Origin: Hyphomicrobiaceae bacterium
GTDB taxonomy: Bacteria; Pseudomonadota; Alphaproteobacteria; Rhizobiales; Hyphomicrobiaceae
Direction: 5' to 3'
DNA length: 64,000 nt
Assembly: GCA_025359185.1 (NCBI GenBank)
Contig: JANYHF010000004.1
Coordinates: 1 to 64,000 of the forward strand
The position numbers and the translations under genes were made by a program. The stretch's first letter is position 1. Every line of letters begins with the position of its first letter. Positions 43,954 to 53,478 of this stretch are shown piece by piece. Below the pieces are notes generated by a model. That model was not told the origin of the DNA. It was given only the letters and a program-made list of their open reading frames with translations, and did no database searches.

Positions 43954-44427
43954 ATGAAGTCATTGGCAGGTCTTGCAGGCGCGGCCGTGGTCGCTCTGGC
44001 GCTGGCGGCGTGCGGACCGGGCGGCTTGACAAAGCAGGATGCCGGTATTGGCGTCGGTGCTCTTGCAGGTGGCGTGATCGGCAATCAATTTGGTGGTGGC
44101 GATGGCAAGGTGCTGGCGACAGCGCTGGGCGCTGTGGTCGGTGGCATCGTCGGCAGTGAAATCGGTAAATCGCTCGACGATAATGATCGTCGGGCGGCAG
44201 GCGAAGCAGAAATGGCTGCCTTGGAGCGCGGCACGTCGGGCGTGGCACAACCCTGGCGCAACCCGGATTCGGGCCATTACGGCATGGTCGTTCCCGGCAA
44301 ACCCTACAAGCGCGCCAACGTCAACTGCCGCGATTACTCGCACACGATTTACATCGACGGCAAGCCGCAGACCATGCGCGGCACCGCCTGCCGCAATGCC
44401 GACGGTACCTGGCGCGCGGCGGCCTGA
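43954..44427 (+). CDS. Glycine-zipper lipoprotein, 17-kDa surface antigen type
   Basis: 157 residues. Lipobox LAAC puts the lipid-modified Cys at 20. Residues about 30-80 form glycine zippers (GVGALAGGVIGNQFGGGDGK, ALGAVVGGIVGSEIGKSLDD), as in Rickettsia 17-kDa antigen and OmpA-associated proteins of the outer membrane. The C-terminal domain has CRDYSHTIYIDGKPQTMRGT with a Cys pair. GGGGG lies before the ATG. A strong terminator follows. Confidence 0.88.
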   Translation: MKSLAGLAGAAVVALALAACGPGGLTKQDAGIGVGALAGGVIGNQFGGGDGKVLATALGAVVGGIVGSEIGKSLDDNDRRAAGEAEMAALERGTSGVAQPWRNPDSGHYGMVVPGKPYKRANVNCRDYSHTIYIDGKPQTMRGTACRNADGTWRAAA

Positions 44428-44480
44428 TTTCTGCCCGCACCGTAGCGTCGCATAGGTCACGGCACGATGACATGATAGAC

Positions 44481-44511
44481 AGCCGCGGGGCTTCGGCTCC
44501 ACGGCTTTTTT
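44481..44511 (+). terminator. Rho-independent terminator
   Basis: Stem AGCCGCGGGGC / GCTCCACGGCT with TTCG tetraloop, followed by TTTTTT. Separates the lipoprotein gene from ccmE. Confidence 0.88.
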
Positions 44512-44575
44512 GTTTGGGCTTCCGCCTAACGTCACTGGTCTCGACGTACTGCGGCGCCATTCTTGGACTAATAAC

Positions 44576-45040
44576 ATGACCCGCAAACAGAAGCGCACGA
44601 TGCTGATCGGGGTGGCCTTGGGCGGTCTCGCCATTGCCACAGGGCTGGTGCTGATCGCGCTCAACGACACCATCGTGTTTTTCTATTCGCCAAGCGATCT
44701 CATCGATAAACGCGTTGCCGCCGGGCGGCGCGTGCGCATCGGCGGCTTGGTCGAAAGAGGCAGCCTGAAGCGCTTCGACGACACGCGGATCGAGTTTGTC
44801 GTGACCGACACCGCCAAAACACTGAAGGTCAGTTACAAGGGCGTTCTCCCCGATCTGTTCCGCGAAGGCCAGGGTGTGATCGCGGAAGGCCTGACCGGTG
44901 GCGACGGTGTGTTCCAGGCCGACAGCGTGCTGGCTAAACACGACGAGAAATACATGCCCCCCGAAGTCGCCCGGGCCCTTAAAGACAAGGGCGTCTGGCG
45001 CGGCGCCGATGGCGCAGCCAAACCTGCGGCAGCGAAGTGA
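44576..45040 (+). CDS. ccmE: Cytochrome c maturation heme chaperone CcmE
   Basis: 154 residues. One N-terminal membrane span (about 8-29) and a periplasmic OB-fold domain; His122 in [12 protein letters not shown] binds heme covalently and Tyr126 ligates it. CcmE passes heme from CcmC/D to the CcmF/H ligase. In rhizobia ccmE normally sits in ccmI-ccmE-ccmF-ccmH directly before degP. Here it is alone, between a terminator and degP, so the other system I genes must be elsewhere or lost. Confidence 0.93.
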   Translation: MTRKQKRTMLIGVALGGLAIATGLVLIALNDTIVFFYSPSDLIDKRVAAGRRVRIGGLVERGSLKRFDDTRIEFVVTDTAKTLKVSYKGVLPDLFREGQGVIAEGLTGGDGVFQADSVLAKHDEKYMPPEVARALKDKGVWRGADGAAKPAAAK

Positions 45041-45198
45041 CCGGTATAATGCTCCAGATTACCAAACCTTAACTGCGCAAACCTGCGACTCTGGGGCAGA
45101 CTAACGTGTAGTTTTTTCGCGGACAGGGTAGCTCTCAACCGGCGCATTGACCCCCTCACAGGACCGAGGCCAATCGCCCGTGCAACGAGGTTTGATCG

Positions 45199-46728
45199 AT
45201 GGCGATATTTTTGGGTGTTGGTGCGCGGCGCCACGTGCTCGCCCTAGCGGCAGCAGCGGTAGGTCTCAGTTTTTCGCCAGCGATGATGCCCGCTGCAAAC
45301 GCAGCCGACGCGGCCGCTGCGGCCACAATCGATATGCCCGGCGGACGTGCGCCTCTGAGCTTTGCCGACATCGTGGACCGTGTGAAAGGTTCCGTCGTCA
45401 GCATCTACATCACAGGCAAGGGCGAAGGCGACATAGCCGCTGCGGGCGATGTGCCGGAAAACTTCCCCGATCTGCCCGACAACAACCCGCTCAATCAATT
45501 CTTCAAAAAGTTCAAGAAGGGCGAAAAGGGCGACAAAGGCAACGACGGGCCAGCGCCTGAATTGCGCGCGCAGGGCTCGGGCTTTGTTATCAGCGAAGAT
45601 GGCTATGTCGTCACCAACAACCACGTCGTTGAAGGTGCCAACAAGATTGAAATCAGTTTCGATGAAGTTACGCGCACAGACGCCACTCTCATCGGCACCG
45701 ATCCGCGCACGGATCTTGCGTTGATTAAGATCAAGTCGGATAAGAAGTTTCCTGTCGTCAAATTCGCCGAAAAACCAGCCCGTGTGGGCGACTGGGTGAT
45801 TGCCATCGGCAACCCGTTCGGCCTCGGCGGCACGGTGACGGCCGGTATCGTCTCAGCACGCAACCGCGACATCGGTTCGGGCCCTTATGACTTCCTGCAG
45901 ATCGATGCGTCCGTGAACAAGGGCAATTCCGGCGGCCCGACCTTCAATCTCGAAGGCGACGTAATTGGTGTGAATTCGGCCATCTTCAGTCCGTCCGGCG
46001 GCAGCGTCGGCATCGCCTTCGACATTCCCGGCGAACTGGTCAAGCAAGTCGTCACCGATCTCAAATCCAAGGGCTCGGTCAGCCGCGGCTGGCTCGGCGT
46101 GCACATCCAGAATGTGAGCGACGAAATCGCCAGCAGCATCGGCCTCAAGGAAGCCCACGGTGCCCTGATTACCAAGATTACAGAGAAAGGCCCCGCAGAC
46201 GGTACCGAACTCAAAGTGGGTGACGCCGTGCTGACGGTCAATGGCCGGCGCATCGACAACAGCCGCACCCTCGCCCGCGTGGTCGCCGATCTGGTCCCCG
46301 ATGCAGACGCGAAACTGACGGTGTTCCGCGATGGCAAGGAACGTGAGGTCACGATCAAGCTCGGCCAGTTCCCCGATGACCGTAAGCTCGCCAAGATGGA
46401 CGAGAGCACTCCGAAAGAAACGAAGAAGGCCGTGCCGGAAACCAAGGATCTCAGCGAACTCGGCCTGTCGCTTGCGCCCGCCAGTGTGCTGAGCAAGGGC
46501 GATGGCAAAGGGGTGCTGATCACGAAGGTCGCGACAGGATCGGAAGCGGCGAGCAAAGGGCTGCATGAAGGCGATATCATTCTCGAAGTGGGCGGCGCGT
46601 CTGTCACCAGTCCGAGCGATGTCCTGGCAGGTGTGGATGAGGCCCGCAAACAGGGCCGCAAAGCCGTGCTGATGCATGTGCAGTCGGAAAAGCGAGACGT
46701 GTTCATCCCACTGAAGCTGGCTGGTTGA
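45199..46728 (+). CDS. degP: Periplasmic serine protease DegP (Do/HtrA family)
   Basis: 509 residues. Signal region 1-35; trypsin-like domain with His142 (VVTNNHVVEGA), Asp172 (TDLALIKI) and Ser244 (NKGNSGGPTFN); two PDZ domains (GWLGVHIQNV around 305 and a C-terminal one ending KRDVFIPLKLAG). It degrades or refolds damaged envelope proteins. Residues about 80-120 form a Lys/Gly-rich insert, the LA loop, typical of the Do subfamily. First gene of a run with a two-component pair and glnE. Confidence 0.95.
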   Translation: MAIFLGVGARRHVLALAAAAVGLSFSPAMMPAANAADAAAAATIDMPGGRAPLSFADIVDRVKGSVVSIYITGKGEGDIAAAGDVPENFPDLPDNNPLNQFFKKFKKGEKGDKGNDGPAPELRAQGSGFVISEDGYVVTNNHVVEGANKIEISFDEVTRTDATLIGTDPRTDLALIKIKSDKKFPVVKFAEKPARVGDWVIAIGNPFGLGGTVTAGIVSARNRDIGSGPYDFLQIDASVNKGNSGGPTFNLEGDVIGVNSAIFSPSGGSVGIAFDIPGELVKQVVTDLKSKGSVSRGWLGVHIQNVSDEIASSIGLKEAHGALITKITEKGPADGTELKVGDAVLTVNGRRIDNSRTLARVVADLVPDADAKLTVFRDGKEREVTIKLGQFPDDRKLAKMDESTPKETKKAVPETKDLSELGLSLAPASVLSKGDGKGVLITKVATGSEAASKGLHEGDIILEVGGASVTSPSDVLAGVDEARKQGRKAVLMHVQSEKRDVFIPLKLAG

Positions 46729-46740
46729 TAGGGCCCGCTG

Positions 46741-47421
46741 ATGCGTGTGCTGGTAATCGAAGATGATCGCGAGGCCGCTGGCTTTCTGTGCAAGGCACTG
46801 AAGGAAAGCGGTCACTCGGCCGAACACGCTGCTGACGGCGAAGCGGGTCTGGAGCTGGCCAGCGAAGGCCGGTTTGAGGTGCTCATCGTCGACCGGATGC
46901 TGCCAAAGCGCGACGGCCTCAGCGTCATTGAAACCCTGCGTAAAGCCGGCGAGCGCGTGCCGGTGCTGATCCTCTCGGCACTTGGCGAGGTCGATGATCG
47001 TGTCAAAGGCCTGCGCGCAGGCGGCGACGATTATCTGACCAAACCCTATTCCTACAGCGAGCTGCTTGCCCGCGTCGAGGCCCTCTCCCGGCGCGCGCAG
47101 CCCGGTGAGGCGACCACCAGCTACATGGTTGGCGATCTCACCCTCGACCGCCTCTCGCACCGCGTCGCGCGCGCTGGCGAAGCGATCATCCTTCAGCCGC
47201 GTGAGTTCCGGCTGCTCGAATATCTCATGAAACACGCCGGTCAAGTCATCACGCGGACGATGCTGCTGGAGCATGTCTGGGATTATCATTTTGATCCGCA
47301 AACCAACGTCATCGACGTGCACATTTCGCGCTTGCGCGCCAAAATCGACAAGGCCTTCGAGAAGCCCTTGCTGCACACTGTGCGCGGCGCCGGATATATG
47401 ATCAGTGACGGCACTCGCTAA
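46741..47421 (+). CDS. OmpR-family response regulator
   Basis: 226 residues. Receiver with VIEDDRE and phospho-acceptor Asp51 (VLIVDRMLPKRDG), winged-helix DNA-binding half (FRLLEYLMKHAGQVITRTML, LEHVWDYHFDPQTNVIDVHI). It lies twelve bases after degP, so it may govern envelope stress. It overlaps the kinase gene by 17 bases. Its cognate in other rhizobia has the same place between degP and glnE. Confidence 0.93.
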   Translation: MRVLVIEDDREAAGFLCKALKESGHSAEHAADGEAGLELASEGRFEVLIVDRMLPKRDGLSVIETLRKAGERVPVLILSALGEVDDRVKGLRAGGDDYLTKPYSYSELLARVEALSRRAQPGEATTSYMVGDLTLDRLSHRVARAGEAIILQPREFRLLEYLMKHAGQVITRTMLLEHVWDYHFDPQTNVIDVHISRLRAKIDKAFEKPLLHTVRGAGYMISDGTR

Positions 47422-48841
47422 GCTCCTAGGCACGACGGCCTTCCGCTGGCTGCTGGCCTATTGCCTGGCGTTCATCATCGCGTCGGCGGGCGTTGTAGGC
47501 TATATCTATTGGCAGACCAATGATCTGCTAACGCACCAAGTGGTGCAGACGCTGGACAGCGAGGTTAAGGGACTGCGCGAGCAGTTCGAGCTTGGCGGTA
47601 TCCGGCTCCTGGACAAAGTGGTTGCCGAACGCAGCGCCAATGCGGGCAGCGGCCTCTACTTCCTCGGCGGTGCCGACAGCGCGAGACTCTCAGGCAATCT
47701 CAGCGGCTTTCCGTCCGAGCTTCCCAGTGATGCAGGCGGCGGCACCTTCCACTACGCGCGGGCAGGCGGTTCCGGCGGCGAAGAGCGCTCGGCCGTTGGC
47801 GTCGCCATCGCTGTGCCGGGTGGCTTCACTCTGGTTGTCGGGCGCGACATCGCCGATCAGCTCGAATTTGCGGGCACCATGCGGCGTATTCTGCTCTGGG
47901 GCCTTGGCTTGATCGCGGCGTTGGGCCTAGGCGGCGGGCTTCTTGCAAGTCGCGGGATACTTGGGCGCATCGATGGAATGCGCGGCACGGCCGAAACCAT
48001 CATGGCTGGTGATCTGTCGCGGCGCATTCCGGTCACGGGCGACGGCGACGAACTCGACCGCCTCGCTCACAGTCTCAACGGCATGTTGGAGCGTATCGAG
48101 CAACTGATGGTGGCGATGCGCGAGGTGTCCGACAATATCGCCCACGATCTGCGCACGCCGCTCAGCCGTTTGCGGACGCGGCTGGAGTCGGCCCTGCGTG
48201 ATGCCAAGAGCGGCGGTGTCAATCGCGATCAGGTCGTTCGCTCGATTGAGGAAACCGATGAGCTGATCAAGACCTTCAACGCCATGCTCAGCCTCGCCCG
48301 GCTTGAGGCGGGAACGTCTGGCGAACGCACTGAGGTCGATCTCGGCGAACTGGCCGCCGGCGCGGCCGATCTCTATGAGCCGGTGGCTGAAGAACGAGGC
48401 ATCCGGCTGACCACACGCGCGGCGCCCGGTCTGATCGTCACGGCCGACCGTCAACTGCTGGGCCAAGCGGTGACGAACCTCATTGATAATGCTCTGAAGT
48501 ATGGTGCGACTGGGCTTGGCGAACATGCCGCCATCGACATCAGTGTCAGCGCTGCCGGGCCGCTGGCCGAAATCGCTGTTGCCGACCAGGGCGCGGGCAT
48601 TGCCTTGGTTGACCGCGAACGGGCGCTGAAACGCTTCGTGCGGCTCGAAACCAGCCGATCGCAGCCCGGCACAGGCCTCGGTCTCAGTCTGGTGGTGGCC
48701 GTTGCGCGGCTGCACGGGGGCAGTGTGCGGCTGGAGGATAACGAGCCTGGCCTCAGAGTGGTCATTGCGTTGCCCTTGACCCCGGCCCAAAGTGCAGTTT
48801 CCAGTCCGCCGGGCCACGGGAGCGCGCGTGTCAACGCCTGA
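47405..48841 (+). CDS. Sensor histidine kinase, partner of the regulator
   Basis: 478 residues. Two membrane spans (about 14-36 and 163-183) around a periplasmic domain, HAMP, H-box with His247 (NIAHDLRTPLSRL), N-box (NLIDNALKYGA) and G-box (GTGLGLSLVVAVARLHGG). GTG start within the end of the regulator gene. Its stop lies 11 bases inside glnE, so this kinase and glnE are translated in a coupled way. Confidence 0.92.
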   Translation: MTALAKLLGTTAFRWLLAYCLAFIIASAGVVGYIYWQTNDLLTHQVVQTLDSEVKGLREQFELGGIRLLDKVVAERSANAGSGLYFLGGADSARLSGNLSGFPSELPSDAGGGTFHYARAGGSGGEERSAVGVAIAVPGGFTLVVGRDIADQLEFAGTMRRILLWGLGLIAALGLGGGLLASRGILGRIDGMRGTAETIMAGDLSRRIPVTGDGDELDRLAHSLNGMLERIEQLMVAMREVSDNIAHDLRTPLSRLRTRLESALRDAKSGGVNRDQVVRSIEETDELIKTFNAMLSLARLEAGTSGERTEVDLGELAAGAADLYEPVAEERGIRLTTRAAPGLIVTADRQLLGQAVTNLIDNALKYGATGLGEHAAIDISVSAAGPLAEIAVADQGAGIALVDRERALKRFVRLETSRSQPGTGLGLSLVVAVARLHGGSVRLEDNEPGLRVVIALPLTPAQSAVSSPPGHGSARVNA

Positions 48842-51752
48842 CGAGCATTCGCCGCCACAAAACTTGCGGGCCCTGAGCCAGCGCATTGGGTCTGTGCTGA
48901 CAGTGTGTGACGAGCCGCGCGCTGCCGCCGTGATGGCCGATCTGACGGATGAGCGGCTTGCCCCCCTGCTCGCTAACCCCTCCGTCAACGGACTTCTCGT
49001 TGCCACCGTTGCCGCCTCGCCCTACCTCGCCCGGCTGATCAAGTCCGATCCGGCCCGCCTGGAGCGCCTGCTGTCCGCCTCCCCCGAGGCCAGCCACGCC
49101 CGCGCAGACGACACCCTCACCGCCTCGATGCTGACCGCAACTGCCATGGCCGACGCCATGTCACGGCTGCGCGTCTATAAGACCGAGATAGCCCTCCTCG
49201 TCGCCCTTGCCGACTTGGCGGGCGTCTGGCCGGTTATGCGCGTCACCCAGGCGCTGACCCAGGCTGCCGACCTCGCCATCGGCGAGGCCGTGCGCTTCTT
49301 GCTGCGCCGTGCCGTTGCGGCGGGCGACCTCGCGCACGCGGGCGAGGGTTCTGGCTATATCGTCATCGGCATGGGCAAATATGGCGCCCACGAACTGAAC
49401 TACTCCAGCGATGTTGATCTGATCATTTTCTACGACCGCGACCGTGTTCGCCTGCGTGAGGGCCTGGAACCCGGCCCCGTGTTCGTGCGCATGACGCGCG
49501 ATCTCGTTCGCCTGATGCAGGAGCGCACTGCCGAGGGCTATGTCTTCCGCATTGACCTGCGATTGCGCCCCGATCCCGGTGCGACCCAGGTCGCTCTCTC
49601 AACAGTCGCTGCACTCCATTACTACGAGAGCTACGGCCAGAATTGGGAGCGTGCGGCCCTGATCAAGGCGCGGGCTTGCGCGGGCGACATCGAGGCGGGC
49701 CAAGGTTTGCTTGCCGAACTCGCCCCCTACATTTGGCGCAAGTATCTCGACTACGCCTCCATCGCCGACATCCACGCCATGAAACGGCAAATCCACGCCT
49801 TCAAAGGTTTTGGCGAGATCGGCGTCGCGGGCCACAACATCAAAGTCGGGCGCGGTGGCATTCGCGAGATCGAGTTTTTCGTGCAGACACAACAATTGAT
49901 CGCGGGCGGGCGGCAAACGGACCTTCGCTCGCCCGGCACGCTGCTGACGTTGGACCGTCTTGTCGAACGCAAATGGATTTCGGCGGCCACAGCCTCCGAG
50001 TTGCAACGCTGCTACCGCTTTCTGCGCATGGTCGAGCATCGCATCCAGATGATCGAGGATGAGCAGACGCAGACGCTGCCGCGCGAAGCGGACAAACTTC
50101 TCGCCATCGCCTGTCTCAGCGGCTTTCCCAATATCGAAGCCTTTAGCGAGCGCCTGCGCCAGGAATTGACCGCCGTGCAACGGCATTATTCACAGCTTTT
50201 CGAAACCAAACCGGAACTGACTCGTGGCAAGGGCAACCTCGTTTTTGCCGGGGATGAGCCCGATCCCGCAACCGTCGAGACGCTGCGTGCTATGGGCTAC
50301 ACCGACCCGGCAAGCGCTCTCTCGACCGTCAAGGACTGGCATTTCGGCCGCTATCAGGCCATGCGTAGCGCCATCGCCCGCGAGCGGCTGACCGAGCTTC
50401 AGCCTGTGCTGCTCGAAGTGCTCGGCACGACGCCCGATCCCAACGCCACCCTCGCCTCGTTCGACCGTTTCCTCGCGGAACTTCCCGCTGGCGTGCAACT
50501 GTTTTCATTGCTGCACACCAATCCCGGCCTCTTACGCCTGCTCGCCGACATTTTGGGTTCGGCTCCGCGCCTGGCGCACATTCTCAGCCGCCGCACCCGC
50601 GTTCTGGATGCCGTGCTTGATCCAGGTTTTTTTGGCAGCGAGCCAACCGCCGAAGAGCTCACTTTGCGCATCCGGCAGGAACTGGCCGCCGCCAGCGACT
50701 ATCCCGACAAGCTCGACCGGGCGCGGCTGATCGGCAACGAGCAGGCGTTTCTCATTGGCGTGCGTGTGCTGACGGGCACCATCTCGGCCGAGCGGGCGGG
50801 CGGTGCTTATGCGCGGCTGGCGGAGGCGATGATCGGCGAGCTGCAAGCCGAGGTGGACGCCGAGATGGTCCGCCAGCATGGCAGGATCGATGGCGGCTCG
50901 GCAGCGGTCATTGCCATGGGCAAGCTCGGCGGCCGCGAAATGGCCGCCAATTCCGATCTTGACCTCATCGTCGTCTACGACTTTCCCGACGCAACCATCC
51001 CGTCGGATGGGCCAAAGCCCTTGCCCGGTCAGCAATACTACGGACGCTTCACGCAGCGGCTGATCGCCAGTCTAGCCGCGCAAACAGCCGAGGGGCGGCT
51101 CTATGATGTGGACATGCGGTTGCGCCCGTCCGGGGCCAAAGGGCCGGTTGCAAGTCACCTCATCGGGTTCGCCGATTACCAGCAGAACACGGCTTGGACC
51201 TGGGAGCACATGGCGTTGACGCGGGCGCGAGTGCTGACGGGGCCGCTGGGCCTGCGCGGCCGCCTCGAAGGCACGATCAGTAGCGTTTTGACCAAGCCGC
51301 GAGATACGGCCAAACTGGCCAATGACGTCAAAGACATGCGCGAGCGTATCGCCACCGACAAGGGCTCGGGGGGGCTTTGGGATCTCAAGCTGGTGCGCGG
51401 CGGATTGCTCGATATTGAGTTCATCACTCAGTATCTGCAACTCAAGTACGCCCCGGTCTATCCGGGACTTCTGGACCAGAACACCCTCGCGGCTCTCGCC
51501 AATCTCTCAACACAAGGCCTGTTATCCGCTGCCGACGCTGCTGTTCTGGTGCCGGCCGCTGGCCTCTATCAGGCGCTGTCGCAAATCCTCCGGCTGTGCC
51601 TCGATGGCCCGTTCGATCCGGCCAAAGCGCCCAAGGGCCTCGCGCAATTGATGTGCCGCGCTGGCGACGCGCCCGATCTGCCGCGCCTCGAAGTGACTCT
51701 GCGCGATTGCCAAACCGAAGTCGCTGCGCTGTTCGGCCGTATCATCGCCTAG
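48828..51752 (+). CDS. glnE: Bifunctional glutamine synthetase adenylyltransferase/removase GlnE
   Basis: 974 residues. Two nucleotidyltransferase domains: the de-adenylylating half with SSDVDLIIFYD (about 190-200) and the adenylylating half with NSDLDLIVVYD (about 705-715). Under control of PII and glutamine it adds or removes AMP on glutamine synthetase. GTG at 48828 with GGGAG upstream is the start; the earlier ATG at 48792 lies deep in the kinase gene. The TAG stop is part of the palindromic element that follows. Confidence 0.94.
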   Translation: MSTPDEHSPPQNLRALSQRIGSVLTVCDEPRAAAVMADLTDERLAPLLANPSVNGLLVATVAASPYLARLIKSDPARLERLLSASPEASHARADDTLTASMLTATAMADAMSRLRVYKTEIALLVALADLAGVWPVMRVTQALTQAADLAIGEAVRFLLRRAVAAGDLAHAGEGSGYIVIGMGKYGAHELNYSSDVDLIIFYDRDRVRLREGLEPGPVFVRMTRDLVRLMQERTAEGYVFRIDLRLRPDPGATQVALSTVAALHYYESYGQNWERAALIKARACAGDIEAGQGLLAELAPYIWRKYLDYASIADIHAMKRQIHAFKGFGEIGVAGHNIKVGRGGIREIEFFVQTQQLIAGGRQTDLRSPGTLLTLDRLVERKWISAATASELQRCYRFLRMVEHRIQMIEDEQTQTLPREADKLLAIACLSGFPNIEAFSERLRQELTAVQRHYSQLFETKPELTRGKGNLVFAGDEPDPATVETLRAMGYTDPASALSTVKDWHFGRYQAMRSAIARERLTELQPVLLEVLGTTPDPNATLASFDRFLAELPAGVQLFSLLHTNPGLLRLLADILGSAPRLAHILSRRTRVLDAVLDPGFFGSEPTAEELTLRIRQELAAASDYPDKLDRARLIGNEQAFLIGVRVLTGTISAERAGGAYARLAEAMIGELQAEVDAEMVRQHGRIDGGSAAVIAMGKLGGREMAANSDLDLIVVYDFPDATIPSDGPKPLPGQQYYGRFTQRLIASLAAQTAEGRLYDVDMRLRPSGAKGPVASHLIGFADYQQNTAWTWEHMALTRARVLTGPLGLRGRLEGTISSVLTKPRDTAKLANDVKDMRERIATDKGSGGLWDLKLVRGGLLDIEFITQYLQLKYAPVYPGLLDQNTLAALANLSTQGLLSAADAAVLVPAAGLYQALSQILRLCLDGPFDPAKAPKGLAQLMCRAGDAPDLPRLEVTLRDCQTEVAALFGRIIA

Positions 51753-52018
51753 TACCCACTATCAGAAGTATCTAATACGTCTGATCGCGGCTCCGCGAGC
51801 CGATCCGGCAGGCGCGCGTCGAAGAGCGTAGCTGTAGCTACGGTCGAGGCGCGCAACGCACCGGCCGGCCGTGGAACGCGGCCCAGCGGGCGAACAAGGA
51901 CGCTCGCCGGGTGCGTAACGGCGCTCGACTATAGTTCACTATGCTCGTCGCGCCGTTCCTGCCCGGCGAGCGTCCTTGTTCGTCATACGTGCTAGCTACT
52001 TCTGATAGTGGGTACTAG
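51749..52018. repeat. 270-bp compound palindromic element (MITE-like)
   Basis: Perfect 22-bp terminal inverted repeats (51749-51770 and 51997-52018, both ending in CTAG) enclose nested hairpins. GAACAAGGACGCTCGCCGGG and its complement form a 20-bp stem in the right half, and GCGCGCGTCGA/TCGAGGCGCGC plus CGTAGCT/AGCTACG form stems in the left half. No ORF is present. The left end supplies the glnE stop codon. CTAG at both ends may be a target duplication. Confidence 0.85.
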
Positions 52019-52114
52019 TTTGACTGCGCCTCTGATCCCGAGAGGCTGTGAGCCATGACCCGGTTGGCGGGCGCTGGTTACCAGCCTTTTGGTGTTGGTG
52101 GGCCATTGCCTGCG

Positions 52115-52654
52115 CTATGGCTTGGCAACGAACTCCGAAAAATTCGTCAACGCTGTTGCAATCTCCGCCGCCATGCCTGCATCCGCAACAATGGCACCGG
52201 GTCCAAGTTTTCGCGTCAGCAGATCAACCGTGATCGATGCGTCTTCGATCACCAGCGCCGACATCGTCGTCAGCACCAGCCGCAGTGACCTTTGCGCCTC
52301 TGACGCGCGCGGCGAAGCGTTGAAGATGGCCACCGGCTTGGCGTGGAAATTGGGGCTGCCTACGAGCCAGTCCAAAAGGTTCTTAAACGAGCCGGGCATC
52401 CCACGCGCATATTCCGGGCACGAGATCAGCAGGCCGTTCGCCGCATCTACGGTGGCGCGCAAGTCCGCGACGGTCGCCGGTAGATCGGCCTCAAGATCGG
52501 GATTAAAATGCGGCAGGGCCCCCATCCCGGCAAAACGCTGGATGCGCAGTCCCGGCGGCGCCAGACGCTCGGCTGCCAGCAACAGCGACGTGTTCGACGA
52601 TGCTGTCCGCAAACTTCCCGAGATCGCTAGCACATGACGGCCAGCTGTTCTCAT
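52115..52654 (-). CDS. NAD(P)H-dependent FMN reductase family protein
   Basis: 179 residues, flavodoxin-like fold. LAISGSLRTASSNTSLLLAA at the N-terminus is the FMN phosphate loop, and CPEYARGMPGSFKNLLDW is the second FMN contact. Such enzymes reduce flavins, quinones or azo compounds in the cytoplasm. Its start overlaps the stop of the LuxR-type regulator by four bases, so it is co-expressed with the regulator of the acetone carboxylase locus. Confidence 0.9.
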   Translation of the reverse strand: MRTAGRHVLAISGSLRTASSNTSLLLAAERLAPPGLRIQRFAGMGALPHFNPDLEADLPATVADLRATVDAANGLLISCPEYARGMPGSFKNLLDWLVGSPNFHAKPVAIFNASPRASEAQRSLRLVLTTMSALVIEDASITVDLLTRKLGPGAIVADAGMAAEIATALTNFSEFVAKP

Positions 52655-53376
52655 GGCGGACCATCTTCTGGCACCTGCTCATCTACCGCACACGCAACAT
52701 ACTGCACGAAGATTTCGCGCTCCGTGGTAATGTCCAGCTTGCTGTAAATGCTGAGCCGGTGGTTGCGGACCGTACCAGGAGTTAGGCCAAGACGGGCCGC
52801 AATGGTATGCGTCGGATGTCCGGCAAGAATGAGCGCCACAATCTCGCGCTCGCGCGGGGTCAGGTGCGGCCAGAGCTGTTTGGACCGCGTGGGCGGCATC
52901 AATCGGCGATGGGCATGGTGCACGGCGGCAATCGCCGGGAAGGCCGTTTTGAGCCGCTCGATATCGGCCGGGCCAAAGCTGCGGCGGGACCGCTCAAGGA
53001 ACACCCCCAGTGTCGTGTCAGGACCATCGCCCAGTAGAATACCGACTTCATCGCGGATCGCCGATTGATCAAGAAATTCAGCGACATAGCGGCCATCGCG
53101 GTTTGTGACCTGGTTCAAAGGCACGACGCCTGGATGCTGCCTGTCGCGCCAATATGCATCAAACGGATCATAAGCGTAGTAGACCGCCAGATACCGCTCG
53201 ACCAGCGCTGCCGAGAAATTCCGGTGTGTGACGAACTCAGGCCGCGCTTGCGAGGTATACCGGGCGACAGTGATGCGGTCATGCGGTGCGATACTGCCGA
53301 CAAAGTCCACCAGCCGGGCAACATAGCCGTCCGTTCCCGCTGCCGATACCGCCCCGGTGATCTGATCAAAGCCCAT
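52651..53376 (-). CDS. LuxR-type transcriptional regulator
   Basis: 241 residues. The C-terminal HTH is clear (LTPREREIVALILAGHPTHT, IAARLGLTPGTVRNHRLSIY, SKLDI). The N-terminal 170 residues form a sensor domain of unknown ligand; a receiver Asp pattern or acyl-homoserine-lactone Trp/Tyr pattern was not evident. It is divergent from acxABC and is the likely regulator of that operon, whereas studied acetone carboxylase loci use a sigma-54 activator (AcxR). ATG at 53376 is chosen; an upstream start at 53463 would nearly reach acxA. Confidence 0.82.
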   Translation of the reverse strand: MGFDQITGAVSAAGTDGYVARLVDFVGSIAPHDRITVARYTSQARPEFVTHRNFSAALVERYLAVYYAYDPFDAYWRDRQHPGVVPLNQVTNRDGRYVAEFLDQSAIRDEVGILLGDGPDTTLGVFLERSRRSFGPADIERLKTAFPAIAAVHHAHRRLMPPTRSKQLWPHLTPREREIVALILAGHPTHTIAARLGLTPGTVRNHRLSIYSKLDITTEREIFVQYVACAVDEQVPEDGPP

Positions 53377-53397
53377 GGCCGCACTCACTTCCCGTGC

Positions 53398-53411
53398 ATG
53401 ACAGTTGTCAT
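53398..53411. promoter_or_regulatory. Palindrome ATGACA-N2-TGTCAT between luxR-type gene and acxA
   Basis: A perfect 6-bp inverted repeat with a two-base centre in the 102-base divergent gap. Position makes it a candidate operator for the LuxR-type regulator and for acxA expression. Not tested. Confidence 0.4.
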
Positions 53412-53478
53412 ATGGCGCGCGTCGTCCCGCCGCCGTAACTTGCCGCTGAATTCGAACGCACACAAGCGGGCAGTATCA

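Noticed and set aside
45853-47433. 526-residue minus-strand ORF
   Set aside because: Antisense to degP and the following response regulator, both with full catalytic motifs.
53065-53478. N-terminal extension of acxA
   Set aside because: Overlaps the divergent regulator gene antisense; the family starts at the ATG at 53479.
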